A stretch of 37,982 bases of DNA from an uncultured Lachnospiraceae bacterium (GTDB lineage: Bacteria > Bacillota > Clostridia > Lachnospirales > Lachnospiraceae), in the NCBI GenBank assembly GCA_934438085.1, contig CAKSBC010000019.1, positions 1-37,982 of the forward strand. Reading direction: 5' to 3'. A program made the position numbers and the translations under genes. Shown here piece after piece: positions 24,091 to 32,844 of the stretch. Position 1 is the first letter of the stretch, and each line of letters opens with the position of its first letter. The notes below the pieces were generated by a model, which did no database searches, was not told the origin of the DNA, and was given only the letters and a program-made list of their open reading frames with translations.

Positions 24091-25662
24091 TCAGTCTATA
24101 ATCTCTCCGGTAAAATAAAATCCTCTGCATTCTGTAAGCTTGACGTTTCTTACTGCTCCGATAATGCTTTCGTCACCCGGAACATGCACAGTAGTTCCGC
24201 TTTCAAGCTTTCCGCTTATAAGCTGATCATCATATTCACTTACTGACTCAAAAAGTACAGGGAAGGTCTGTCCTACAAGCTTGTTAAGATTCTCGGCCAC
24301 TATGGCATTCTGAACCTCAAGAAGTCTGTCGAAACGATTCTTTACAGTCTCCTCATCTATCTGATCAGTGTATTTTGCTGCAGGTGTTCCTTCTCTCTTT
24401 GAATAGATAAAGGTATAGGCTGAATCGAAGCGTGCCTTTTTCACTACATCAAGGGTCTCAAGGAAATCCTCCTCTGTCTCTCCCGGAAATCCTACTATTA
24501 TATCGGTGCTGAGCGAAATATCCGGCATAGCAGCCCTAAGCTTTTCTGCTCTCATTAAAAATGTCTCTTTGTCATAATGTCTGTTCATACGCTTAAGCAC
24601 AGGATCAGAGCCTGACTGAAGCGGCAGATGGAACTGGTGACAAACTCTGCTGCATGAAGCCATCGCCTCTATGAGACTGTCTGAAAGGTCTTTAGGATGG
24701 GAGGTCATAAATCTGACTCTTTCAATGCCTGTTTCAGCTGCAAGCTTATCTATATTAATAAGAAGCTCAGGGAAGCCGATTCCTCCCTTGTAGGAATTAA
24801 CATTCTGCCCAAGGAGCATTATTTCTTTAACACCATCGGCAGCAGCTTTCCTTATCTCCTCATATATCTCTTCCGGCGCTCTGCTCTTTTCTCTTCCTCT
24901 GACATAAGGGACTATGCAGTAGGAGCAGAAATTATCACAGCCGAACATGATGTTGATGCCCTGCTTGAACGAATATTTACGCTTTGAAGGAAGGTCCTCG
25001 ACTATGTCACTGTTGTCCTTCCACACAGAGACAACAGGCTTTCTGTAAAGCTTTTCGATATCCTTTCCGTGACTTCCGTAGCGTAATAGCTTTTCATATT
25101 TGATAACGTCATCAGCGGAGCTTGCAATGAGCTCCTTTCCGTTGTCATTAATATTATCAACACTGCCGAAACGTTTTCTGAGCAATGTAAAAATAAGCTC
25201 AGGGAAGGTATAAAGATTATGAGTGCCGAAAATAATATCCACATACGGATACTTTATTCTGAGCTTTTCTACCTCATCTGTCTCTTGCATCATGCATCCG
25301 CATACAGCTATGATCATGTCAGGATTATTTTTTTTGGACTGCTTTAATCTGCCGAGACGGCCATATAAATGCTCATTGGCATTTTCTCTTACCGTACATG
25401 TGTTAAAAATGACAAAATCAGCAGTTTCTTCCTTATCGCCCTCATCAAAGCCTATGTCTGTAAGAATGCCTGAAAGCTTTTCTGAATCTCTGGCATTCAT
25501 CTGACAGCCGAAGGTTGCAACACATGCTTTCTTTTTGTTATTGTTGCTTGTGAAATACTCTTTTAATTTTTCTATAAAATAATGCTGTCTCTCAGGCTCA
25601 TTAACAGGAGCTTGGACAAGTATCTCATCTGATAATAAAGTTTTTGATATCTCTGAATTCAT
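24091..25662 (-). CDS. miaB: tRNA-2-methylthio-N6-dimethylallyladenosine synthase MiaB
   Basis: Radical-SAM methylthiotransferase that adds a methylthio group to i6A37 made by MiaA. 523 residues. Seen: N-terminal domain with the second-cluster cysteines in FGCQMN (C53), NTCTVREN and CGCMMQ; radical-SAM CxxxCxxC in CDNFCSYCIVPYVRGRE; C-terminal TRAM domain. It carries about 40 extra N-terminal residues before the first domain. The ATG lies 38 bases inside the upstream HAD gene and its ribosome site is weak, so translation probably depends on coupling. Confidence 0.96.
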   Translation of the reverse strand: MNSEISKTLLSDEILVQAPVNEPERQHYFIEKLKEYFTSNNNKKKACVATFGCQMNARDSEKLSGILTDIGFDEGDKEETADFVIFNTCTVRENANEHLYGRLGRLKQSKKNNPDMIIAVCGCMMQETDEVEKLRIKYPYVDIIFGTHNLYTFPELIFTLLRKRFGSVDNINDNGKELIASSADDVIKYEKLLRYGSHGKDIEKLYRKPVVSVWKDNSDIVEDLPSKRKYSFKQGINIMFGCDNFCSYCIVPYVRGREKSRAPEEIYEEIRKAAADGVKEIMLLGQNVNSYKGGIGFPELLINIDKLAAETGIERVRFMTSHPKDLSDSLIEAMASCSRVCHQFHLPLQSGSDPVLKRMNRHYDKETFLMRAEKLRAAMPDISLSTDIIVGFPGETEEDFLETLDVVKKARFDSAYTFIYSKREGTPAAKYTDQIDEETVKNRFDRLLEVQNAIVAENLNKLVGQTFPVLFESVSEYDDQLISGKLESGTTVHVPGDESIIGAVRNVKLTECRGFYFTGEIID

Positions 25663-26287
25663 TTAATTTACCGCAATACAAATCCTTAGAAACGTTTCCG
25701 AAGCCGTAGGACGCCCATATAAACGGAACGCCTGCCTTTCCGGCACAAATTGCATCATTTTCAATATCACCGACATAACACGGTGCTTTAAGTCCGAAGC
25801 TGTCTGCAAGAGCCTTGATAGTATGATCCTTTTCCTTGCCGGTATCACCGAAGCACAGCCAGCCCGAGAACATATCCCTTGTTCCCGTCTTTTCCATGAA
25901 AAGCTCTATATAACCCTTTTCGCAGTTTGAAACTATAAAAAGCGGTACATGCTTTTTAAGCTCAGTAAGAGTTTCAGTAAGAAAAGGATAAGGCAAAGCA
26001 CCTTTTCTCCGAATCACAGCATACTCTTCTCTGACAGACCTTTCGCCCAGGTCATGAAAGATTTCACGAAGCTTATTTTCATCTTTATATTTTTCCTTTA
26101 TCTCCGGATAGAGATCCTCAAAGATGACCTGCAGCGGTTTCCCGAGCTCCTTTAAAACTGTTTCTCTTGAAAAATGCTTGGGACCGAATTCGAATCCTTC
26201 AGAGGCCAATGAAAAGCCTTCTGCCGTCGGATCAACAGCGTCCCAAAGCGTACCGTCCACATCAAAAATAACCGAATCAAAATTCAT
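25625..26287 (-). CDS. HAD-superfamily phosphatase
   Basis: A 220-residue HAD subfamily IA hydrolase. Motif I is FDVDGT (nucleophile D9, acid D11), motif II VSNC around 118-121, motif III with GDTGKEKDH and YVGDIENDAICAGKAG. A helical cap domain lies between motifs I and II. Resembles phosphoglycolate phosphatase/PpaX-type enzymes; substrate not readable from sequence. The start overlaps the DUF896 gene by 11 bases and the end overlaps miaB by 38. Confidence 0.85.
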   Translation of the reverse strand: MNFDSVIFDVDGTLWDAVDPTAEGFSLASEGFEFGPKHFSRETVLKELGKPLQVIFEDLYPEIKEKYKDENKLREIFHDLGERSVREEYAVIRRKGALPYPFLTETLTELKKHVPLFIVSNCEKGYIELFMEKTGTRDMFSGWLCFGDTGKEKDHTIKALADSFGLKAPCYVGDIENDAICAGKAGVPFIWASYGFGNVSKDLYCGKLNEFRDIKNFIIR

Positions 26288-26504
26288 TCTTTTTCAAATC
26301 CCTAAGATGTGTAATACTGCCGTCCTCTTCTTTTATATCAACATTATTGAGTGTTGCATGTAAAGAGGCCTTAACAGCTAAAATATATTTCTTTCTGAGC
26401 TCTCTTTGTTCCTCGGCTTCTGCCTCTGAGAGACCTTCACTCTTTGCTTTTTTATACAGCTCATTAATACGTTTTATTTCTTCATCTGTAACAAATTCAG
26501 CCAT
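26277..26504 (-). CDS. DUF896 (YnzC-like) small protein
   Basis: A 75-residue protein with the DUF896 pattern: EEIKRINELYKKAKSEGLSEAE at about 8-29 and EQRELRKKYI, two helices forming a hairpin. Members are small cytoplasmic Firmicute proteins of unknown function. AAAGGAG precedes the ATG. It lies 36 bases after the flavoprotein gene and overlaps the HAD gene. Confidence 0.85.
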   Translation of the reverse strand: MAEFVTDEEIKRINELYKKAKSEGLSEAEAEEQRELRKKYILAVKASLHATLNNVDIKEEDGSITHLRDLKKNEF

Positions 26505-26540
26505 AATATCTCCTTTTTGTAATGCTAAGGGATCGATCTG

Positions 26541-28214
26541 TCAATTATTTATTCTGTTAATGATACAGAGGGCAGTTCTTATGCCGTCAACCGCAGCTGA
26601 GGTTATTCCTCCGGCATATCCTGCTCCTTCACCGGCAGGATAAAGTCCGTCAAACTTAAGCGAGCAGCGTTCATCATTTCTGAGTATTCTTACAGGGCTC
26701 GAGCTTCTCGCCTCTATTCCGGCTATCAGAGTATCAGGACTGTCAAAGCCCTTTATATTATGTCCGAAGGCCTCTATTCCCTCATCTATCGCCTCTGCTG
26801 CATAATCAGGAAGTATTGCTCTGACATCTGCAGCCGCTGAGTAGCCTAAAAAGCAGCTTTTGAACTCACTTATTCCTAAAGGTGATTTTTCCGAATTTTT
26901 AAATTCTTTGTAGGTCTCATAAGGAATAACTCCGCCGGCTGCAGAATAAGCCTTACTTTCAAGCTCTCTTTGAAATTCTGTTCCGGCAAGCACATCATCC
27001 GAAGTAAAATCATCTGGAGTAACATTTACTATCAATGCAGAGTTTGCTGTACCGGAATCCCTTTTATTATAGCTCATGCCGTTGATGCAGAGCCTATCCG
27101 CTTCCGATGAGGAATTTACAACATAACCTCCCGGGCACATACAAAAGCTATATACATTACGACCGTTTTTTGCTGAATGAGTCAGCTTATATGCAGCCGG
27201 TCCTAATATTGCCTGCTTTTCTGAAAGTCTGTTTTCACCATAAAGAGCTTTATCTATCAGCTCCTGCGGATGCTGGACTCTGACTCCTACAGCAAACGCT
27301 TTTGCCTCCATGTCTATATCGAGCTCTTTTAAGATCTCATATGTATCTCTTGCACTGTGACCTATTGCAAGCACAGCAGTATCTGTAATAATAGAGTGTC
27401 TTTTGCCTGTACGAACATCGGTATAATAAACACTCTTAAGCTCATTATCCTCTGTTTCTATCCCGTCAAATCTTGCTCCGAATATATAGCTTCCGCCGTG
27501 TTCTTCAATGTAAAGTCTGATATTTTTCACAATATCGCAAAGAACATCTGTGCCTACATGCGGCTTCTGATCGTAGATTATATGTTCATCTGCACCGAAC
27601 CTTACAAAGGTCCTGAGCGTATAGTCTATAAAACCTCCCTGATCCTTTATTCCGGTGTTGAGTTTGCCATCGGAAAATGTTCCCGCACCGCCTTCTCCGA
27701 ACTGTATATTGCAGTCAGGATCAAGCTTTCCGGTCTCAAAAAAGAGCTCGGTCTTTTTTCTTCTTTCAGCTTCATTCTGACCACGCTCTAATATTATCGG
27801 CTTAAGGCCGCTCTCGGTAAGGACAAGCGCCGCAAAAAGCCCACACGGACCGGATCCGATTATAACCGGTCTTAATTCACTATTACTCTTATCAGGATCA
27901 GTCACCGGAATTGCTAACGGTTTCTTTGTCTCCTGAAGAACATTCTTATTTCTTAAAGATGCAATATATGCCTGCTCTGTTTCCGCAGAAGGACCCGACA
28001 CGCTGTCATGCAGTCTGACATTAACGGAATATACGAAATGAATGTCATTTTTATCTCTGGCATCAATAGAACGCTTTAATATAATGAGCTTTCTGAGATC
28101 CTTTGTTCTGCACTTAAGCACAGAAGCAGCCTTTTTTGATAAAAGCTCTTTTTCTCTTTTACTGTCTGTTCCTACTTCAAAAATAGGTAGCTTTATCTGA
28201 TTTATTCTTATCAT
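26541..28214 (-). CDS. FAD-dependent dehydrogenase family protein (COG2509 type)
   Basis: Flavoprotein of unknown substrate; 557 residues from ATG 28214. An N-terminal small domain (about 1-95, INQIKLPIFEVG...) precedes the dinucleotide fold PVIIGSGPCGLFAALVLTESG, then FGEGGAGTFSDGKLNTG, VLAIGHSARDTYE and a C-terminal GLYPAGEGAGYAGGITSAA, the usual signatures of this family. I chose the ATG that overlaps the previous stop by 4 bases (ATGA) rather than the upstream in-frame extension to 28286. Adjacent to, but distinct from, the HI0933-type flavoprotein. Confidence 0.88.
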   Translation of the reverse strand: MIRINQIKLPIFEVGTDSKREKELLSKKAASVLKCRTKDLRKLIILKRSIDARDKNDIHFVYSVNVRLHDSVSGPSAETEQAYIASLRNKNVLQETKKPLAIPVTDPDKSNSELRPVIIGSGPCGLFAALVLTESGLKPIILERGQNEAERRKKTELFFETGKLDPDCNIQFGEGGAGTFSDGKLNTGIKDQGGFIDYTLRTFVRFGADEHIIYDQKPHVGTDVLCDIVKNIRLYIEEHGGSYIFGARFDGIETEDNELKSVYYTDVRTGKRHSIITDTAVLAIGHSARDTYEILKELDIDMEAKAFAVGVRVQHPQELIDKALYGENRLSEKQAILGPAAYKLTHSAKNGRNVYSFCMCPGGYVVNSSSEADRLCINGMSYNKRDSGTANSALIVNVTPDDFTSDDVLAGTEFQRELESKAYSAAGGVIPYETYKEFKNSEKSPLGISEFKSCFLGYSAAADVRAILPDYAAEAIDEGIEAFGHNIKGFDSPDTLIAGIEARSSSPVRILRNDERCSLKFDGLYPAGEGAGYAGGITSAAVDGIRTALCIINRINN

Positions 28215-29254
28215 TTGCCTAAAGCCGCACTCCTTCCGGCGACAAAGCCGCTTGCCCATGCAAAATGCAGATTGTAGCCTCCGCATTCTCCGTATGCATC
28301 TATGAGCTCACCGCATAAATAAATTCCGCTGCATTTCCGTGATTCAAGCGTTTCTTTAATTATTTCATCTGTATCTATACCACCGGAACAACACTGTGCT
28401 CTGTCAAAGCCTGCAGTTCGGTGTATCTCAAAGCTGTTGCCTTCAAAAATCAGTCTGCAGCTTTTTTTCTCCTTTAGTGCACCTGCGGCATAGCCTGAAA
28501 GCTGCATTACCGGGATTCCGGAAATGCTGTGCTCGTTAAACTGTATCTCTCCTGCGGCAGTGTAGGTCTTATCTTCACCTATAACAAGAGAAATACTTCC
28601 TTCAACTCTTTTTCCTTTAAGCTCCTTTAATAAAGGTGATTTGGAATAAAGTGCACAAAGTGCAGGAAGGAAAGGCTTAAATCCGAGATCAAACTGTTTC
28701 AGTATCGGATAAACAGAGCTGTCAGAGCCTGTTGCAGGATACGCATTTGAGCCTGCAGCAATAATGACAGCATCAAATTCTCCTATAGATGTATTAAATA
28801 TATCCTCATTTTTATTGATAGACAGATCAACAGCATCTGTATTAAATAAGAAGCTCACGCCCTCATCAAGACAGCCCTTGTAAAGAGCATCTCTCAACGC
28901 GGCTGCACCGCCGTCCTTCGGGTAGGCATAGCCGCTCTCATCAAAACGGTAATGAATGACATTCGGCTCTATCCCAAGACTTTTGAACAGCTTTATGCAG
29001 TCATCATACCCAAATGAAGCTAATACACTTCCAATAAGCTCCTTATCATTACACCTGTAATGCTCAGGTGAGACGAAGGTATTTGTATAATTACATCTCC
29101 CGTTTCCTGTTATAAGGATCTTCTTCCCGGCTTCACTGTTACGCTCCGCAACAGTAACAAGCGCTCCGTTTTTGGCCGCACTCAAAGCCGCAGACATTCC
29201 TGACGCTCCTGCTCCTATTATCAGTATCCTTCTTTTTTTATCCATAATGCTCAT
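28211..29254 (-). CDS. HI0933/BaiN-like flavoprotein
   Basis: NAD(P)/FAD-dependent oxidoreductase of the YhiN/BaiN family. 347 residues from ATG 29254, or 344 from ATG 29245. Seen: GAGASGMSAALSAAKNG dinucleotide motif, the family-specific KKILITGNGRCNYTN, AIIAAGSNAYPATGSD and C-terminal GECGGYNLHFAWASGF. The family motif around residues 250-290 (HxGxSGPxxL type) appears replaced by EHSISGIPVMQLSGYA. Neither start has a recognisable ribosome site. The first ATG lies 4 bases after the flippase stop; the second lies just 8 bases after a perfect -10 box. BaiN activity (bile-acid reduction) should not be assumed. Confidence 0.87.
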   Translation of the reverse strand: MSIMDKKRRILIIGAGASGMSAALSAAKNGALVTVAERNSEAGKKILITGNGRCNYTNTFVSPEHYRCNDKELIGSVLASFGYDDCIKLFKSLGIEPNVIHYRFDESGYAYPKDGGAAALRDALYKGCLDEGVSFLFNTDAVDLSINKNEDIFNTSIGEFDAVIIAAGSNAYPATGSDSSVYPILKQFDLGFKPFLPALCALYSKSPLLKELKGKRVEGSISLVIGEDKTYTAAGEIQFNEHSISGIPVMQLSGYAAGALKEKKSCRLIFEGNSFEIHRTAGFDRAQCCSGGIDTDEIIKETLESRKCSGIYLCGELIDAYGECGGYNLHFAWASGFVAGRSAALGK

Positions 29255-29281
29255 TATATCACATGAGAGAAAGTCTGTGGA
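29253..29281 (-). promoter_or_regulatory. Possible internal promoter before the HI0933-type gene
   Basis: TCCACA, 17 bases, TATAAT preceded by TGA (extended -10) on the minus strand, overlapping the end of the flippase gene. The expected start coincides with ATG 29245, so its transcript would be leaderless. Confidence 0.4.
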
Positions 29282-30950
29282 GAAGTCGGTAAAGCCTGAG
29301 TCCCATAGGCATTTCAATGAGCTCTGCCTTTGTAAATGCTCTCAGCTGAATGAGAAGAACAAAGTATATAGGTACTGCTATCAGTATGCAGATGCAGACA
29401 ACAAATACAAGAGACAGTCTGCCTCCGCTGATGCTGTCAGGCATAAAATTAAGTAAAAATGCCGATGCTCCGTAGACTGCTGCTCCCATTACAGCCGAAG
29501 CAATAAGCGGAACCACAAAGGTTTTATAGCCTCTTATCCTGAAACGGACATGCTTATGCATACAGTGTGAATTAAGCAGACACACGATCAATGCAAATAC
29601 TGTATTTGCCAGTATTACGGCATATATATTCGGCATAACATAAAGCAGCGCTATAAGCACAACAACATGTATCACAAGCGAAATAAAGGCATTCTTAAGC
29701 GGCTCTGACAGATAGCCGAGACCCTGAAGTATTCCGTTAGATATAGTTGAAAGTGAAAACAGAACTATAGCCGGGCTTCCGACTCTTAATACCTTTATCA
29801 GTACAGTATTATTGCTGCTTGAAAACAAAAGGTCACATACCGGTGAAGCAAGAGCAAAAAGTCCTGCGGCTGCCGGAATGGATATAAGCATTACAAACTG
29901 AATACTCAGCTTGATTTTCTGCACGACAAGCTTTTTGTCCTTTTCGGCTACTGCATTTGTAAGCGAAGGAATAACCGACGAGCTTATCGAATTGGCCATT
30001 GCAACGGGTATGTTGAAGAGAATTCGATATTCTCCGAAGATTCCCCACATAAAGACGACAGATCCCGCAAGTCCGAGTGATGCAAGAACACGGCTGAATA
30101 TAAAATCATCAAGTACTGTACTGATATTATAAACTGTGGAACTTACAAGAATAGGAAGTAATGTAAGTATCAGTACTCCGGCAATGCTTCCGAAGGATTC
30201 TCGTCTGCGTGTTCTCGCTCTTCTTGTCCTTCCGTCCTCTGTCCTTGTCATAAGCTTTTCTTCCGGAAGTCTTCCGTAAAGAAGCATCATGATGATAAAG
30301 AACAAGAGTGCGATAAGAGCACCTGCTCCTGTACCTATAGTTCCTCCGGCAGCGCCGTATGCATAGCTGTATTCAGTCTCATTATATATAAGATTAGCTT
30401 TTGTACCGTAATCAAAAAGAATCACAGCCATAACTATAGACACAACAGCGTTTATGATCTGCTCGATTATCTGTGAAATCGCCGTAGGCACCATATTTCC
30501 TGTTCCCTGGAAATAACCTCTGAGCACTCCTAAATAGGCCATGATCCAGATAGTCGGCGCAAGCGTTCTTAATGCATAGGCACAAAACGGCTTTTCCATG
30601 AGCTTTGCTATCGGTCCGCTTCCAAAAAACATAACGGCACACATTACAGCACCTATAAGAGTTGCATATAAAAATGCTACTCTGAGAACATTTTTAACGT
30701 CCTCATAGCGCTCATTGGCAAGTCTCACAGAAATTACCTTTGATATAGCTGTAGGAAGTGAATATGAGCTTAAGATCAAAAGAATGTTGTAAATGCTGTA
30801 AGCTGATGTATAGTAACCGTTTCCTTCGGTTCCTATAACGTCAATAAGAGGAATGCGGTAAAGCATTCCTATGATTCTGCAGATTATGCCGGTTATAGCT
30901 AATATACTGCCCTGTGTAATAAAATTTCTTGTTTTAATATCGTTTTTCAT
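29259..30950 (-). CDS. MurJ/SpoVB-type polysaccharide or lipid II flippase
   Basis: MOP-superfamily transporter that flips lipid-linked sugars across the membrane. 563 residues with about 14 membrane segments. Seen: an N-terminal TRNFITQGSILAITGIICRIIGMLYRIPL stretch typical of SpoVB/YtgP proteins, GNGYYTSAYSIYNILL, LRGYFQGTGNMVPTAISQIIEQ, and a second repeat half with SSSVIPSL and ISNGILQGLG. A basic cytoplasmic loop (RRARTRRR) lies mid-protein. Near ybeY and phoH and in an operon rich in housekeeping genes, a lipid II role is plausible, but SpoVB, YtgP and MurJ types cannot be told apart by eye. ATG overlaps ybeY by 4 bases. Confidence 0.88.
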   Translation of the reverse strand: MKNDIKTRNFITQGSILAITGIICRIIGMLYRIPLIDVIGTEGNGYYTSAYSIYNILLILSSYSLPTAISKVISVRLANERYEDVKNVLRVAFLYATLIGAVMCAVMFFGSGPIAKLMEKPFCAYALRTLAPTIWIMAYLGVLRGYFQGTGNMVPTAISQIIEQIINAVVSIVMAVILFDYGTKANLIYNETEYSYAYGAAGGTIGTGAGALIALLFFIIMMLLYGRLPEEKLMTRTEDGRTRRARTRRRESFGSIAGVLILTLLPILVSSTVYNISTVLDDFIFSRVLASLGLAGSVVFMWGIFGEYRILFNIPVAMANSISSSVIPSLTNAVAEKDKKLVVQKIKLSIQFVMLISIPAAAGLFALASPVCDLLFSSSNNTVLIKVLRVGSPAIVLFSLSTISNGILQGLGYLSEPLKNAFISLVIHVVVLIALLYVMPNIYAVILANTVFALIVCLLNSHCMHKHVRFRIRGYKTFVVPLIASAVMGAAVYGASAFLLNFMPDSISGGRLSLVFVVCICILIAVPIYFVLLIQLRAFTKAELIEMPMGLRLYRLLHRLSLM

Positions 30951-31456
30951 CTGGTGTAATTAAGCTCTGTAAGGATGGCCTCCTGACGGCGCTCCATCTC
31001 GACAGCTTCCTCCGGTGTCATGTGATCATACCCCATAAGGTGAAGCATACTGTGAGCTATCAGGAATGCAAATTCCCTGGTGATCCCATGTCCGTATTCG
31101 GCAGCCTGAGCTATGCAATGGTCTGCGGAAATAACGATATCTCCGAGCATAAGCTCTCCGCTGTCCGGATTAAACAGATCATCCATGTCATCAAAGCCTT
31201 CAAAATCTGCAGGTGAGGCATAATCAATGAGCGGAAAACTGAGCACATCAGTGCTCTTATCAAGCTCTCTGTGTTCCCTGTTAAGCTCCTTTATACTGTC
31301 ATCGTCAGTTATTATAAGCTCAACCTCTGCCTCATAAGGGCATTCTTCATAATCAAGCGCCTTATTTATGACCTCATGAGCGATTCTTTCAATATTTTCC
31401 TCTGAAAGCTCCTCCGGAAGGACTCCTTCATATTCATTTTCTATGCTTATAGTCAT
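30947..31456 (-). CDS. ybeY: Endoribonuclease YbeY
   Basis: Zinc-dependent RNase for 16S rRNA 3' maturation and ribosome quality control. 169 residues. The metal motif HSMLHLMGYDH gives H135, H139 and H145; LNREHRELDKSTDVLSFP is also typical. A stretch of about 20 acidic residues (FEGFDDMDDLFNPDSGE, about 85-101) sits between the conserved parts. Start lies 23 bases inside phoH; coupling is expected, and phoH-ybeY is a widely conserved pair. Confidence 0.96.
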   Translation of the reverse strand: MTISIENEYEGVLPEELSEENIERIAHEVINKALDYEECPYEAEVELIITDDDSIKELNREHRELDKSTDVLSFPLIDYASPADFEGFDDMDDLFNPDSGELMLGDIVISADHCIAQAAEYGHGITREFAFLIAHSMLHLMGYDHMTPEEAVEMERRQEAILTELNYTR

Positions 31457-32417
31457 TTATCTTCGCCTCATAATCATCATATGCCTTGACAATCTTCTGT
31501 ACGAGAGGATGTCTTACAACGTCAGCACTCGTAAGCTCAGCAAAACCAATGTCGTCTATTTTTGAAAGCACCTTTAAAGCAACCTCAAGGCCTGATGTCT
31601 GTCCTTTTTCAAGATCCTTCTGAGTAAGGTCTCCTGTAACAATGACCTTTGATCCGAATCCGATACGTGTAAGGAACATCTTCATCTGCGCAGGTGTTGT
31701 ATTCTGTGCTTCGTCAAGAATGATAAAAGCATTATCAAGCGTTCTTCCTCGCATATATGCCAGCGGAGCAACCTCAATAAGTCCTTTTTCCTGGTTTGCA
31801 GCAAATGAATCAGCGCCCATAATATTATAGAGTGCATCATAAAGCGGTCTGAGATACGGATCTATCTTCTGTTGAAGATCACCCGGTAAAAAGCCAAGCT
31901 TCTCACCTGCTTCAATAGCAGGACGAGTAAGGATAATACGCTGAACCTCCTGCGCCTTAAAAGCCTTAATAGCAAGAGCCATAGCAAGATAGGTCTTTCC
32001 GGTTCCGGCAGGTCCTATGCCGAAGGTGATCATTTTAGTCCTGATTAGATCTACATAATGCTTCTGACCGATAGTCTTTGGCTTGATCGGACGTCCTGTG
32101 ATGCTTCTGCAGATAATATCCTTATCTATCTCTGCAATATCCTTTTCATGTCCGAGTCCCTCAAGACTTAGGGAAATAATATAGTCAACCTGCTGCTCGT
32201 TTATCTGGCCGTTGGTCTCACTTAACTTAAGTAAACCGTCCAGTACATTTGCCGCGCGCTCACAGGCATCCTGACTTCCGTTTAGCTTAACGGAGCCATT
32301 TCTCTCGGTTATGTCAACGGAGAAGGCTCTCTCGATCTTTTTAACAAATCTGTCGAAATCTCCGAAAATATTTCTTATATGTTCAATAGGTATGCTTTTT
32401 TCTATCTCTGTCTGCAT
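31434..32417 (-). CDS. phoH: PhoH-like ATPase
   Basis: Cytoplasmic P-loop ATPase linked to RNA metabolism and conserved next to YbeY. 327 residues: an N-terminal about 100-residue region with KH-like features, then GPAGTGKTYLAMALA (Walker A, about 137-151), ILTRPAIEAGEKLGFLPGD, FIILDEAQNTTPAQMKMFLTR (Walker B) and VTGDLTQ. No promoter with good spacing was seen in the 58 bases after the rpsU terminator, although the long operon 32417-17317 must begin about here. Confidence 0.94.
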   Translation of the reverse strand: MQTEIEKSIPIEHIRNIFGDFDRFVKKIERAFSVDITERNGSVKLNGSQDACERAANVLDGLLKLSETNGQINEQQVDYIISLSLEGLGHEKDIAEIDKDIICRSITGRPIKPKTIGQKHYVDLIRTKMITFGIGPAGTGKTYLAMALAIKAFKAQEVQRIILTRPAIEAGEKLGFLPGDLQQKIDPYLRPLYDALYNIMGADSFAANQEKGLIEVAPLAYMRGRTLDNAFIILDEAQNTTPAQMKMFLTRIGFGSKVIVTGDLTQKDLEKGQTSGLEVALKVLSKIDDIGFAELTSADVVRHPLVQKIVKAYDDYEAKINDYKHRK

Positions 32418-32475
32418 TTCTATACCGATATCAAAACCTTAGCGGTCCTGATAATTTACTTTAAACATTAAAATT

Positions 32476-32500
32476 GCCCCAACTCCAGAGGAATTGAGGC
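32476..32500 (-). terminator. Intrinsic terminator of rpsU
   Basis: Arms 32490-32500 and 32476-32486 pair over 11 bp (two G-U) around a 3-base loop, followed on the minus strand by AATTTTAATGTTT, 9 bases after the rpsU stop. Confidence 0.8.
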
Positions 32501-32508
32501 TATTTTAC

Positions 32509-32685
32509 TTAGTTGTACTTACGCTTTCTAGCTGCTTCAGACTTCTTCTTACGTCTTACGCTTGGCTTCTCGTAATGTTCTCTTTTACGAATCTCCTGCT
32601 GGATACCTGCCTTTGCGCAGTTTCTCTTAAATCTGCGAAGGGCTGAATCCAAGGATTCATTCTCTTTAACTATTACGTTTGACAA
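32509..32685 (-). CDS. rpsU: Ribosomal protein bS21
   Basis: Small-subunit protein that helps mRNA selection at initiation. From TTG 32685 it has 58 residues, the normal length: SNVIVKENESLDSALRRFKRN, then a basic helical tail rich in Arg and Lys ending RKRKYN. TTG is chosen because the family begins exactly here, with GGAGG ten bases upstream; an ATG at 32760 in frame would put the ribosome site inside the protein and add 25 foreign residues. It is monocistronic, with its own promoter and terminator. Confidence 0.96.
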   Translation of the reverse strand: MSNVIVKENESLDSALRRFKRNCAKAGIQQEIRKREHYEKPSVRRKKKSEAARKRKYN

Positions 32686-32762
32686 AGACCCCTTACCTCC
32701 CTCCGGTGGCAGTTTCTGTATCTGTCTATACATGCCACTCAGTGCGGGGTTAAATTGCACTG
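32686..32762 (-). promoter_or_regulatory. Structured 5' leader of rpsU
   Basis: The about 77-base leader folds into two hairpins on the minus strand: CAGTGC/GCACTG (32762-32757 with 32745-32740, 11-base loop), and GTGGCA/TGCCAC (32738-32733 with 32711-32706) enclosing TGTAT/ATACA. The second ends next to the GGAGGGAGG ribosome site. Autogenous control by S21 is possible; I know no described leader of this kind. Confidence 0.5.
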
Positions 32763-32768
32763 TGAATA

Positions 32769-32797
32769 TTTATAGCACAAACATCAGCTATATGCAA
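32769..32797 (-). promoter_or_regulatory. Promoter of rpsU
   Basis: TTGCAT (32792-32797), 17 bases, TATAAA (32769-32774) preceded by TGC (extended -10) on the minus strand. Predicted start near 32762, exactly at the first leader hairpin. Confidence 0.75.
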
Positions 32798-32844
32798 GTG
32801 ATTTTAATTGAAATTAAATTCAAAATCACGTACAAATCAAGCTT

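Noticed and set aside
27357..27791. Plus-strand open frame of 144 codons
   Set aside because: Antisense to the conserved FAD-dependent dehydrogenase; no start signals.
32686..32760. N-terminal extension of S21 from an upstream ATG
   Set aside because: It would translate the ribosome binding site and leader hairpins; family length fits the TTG start.
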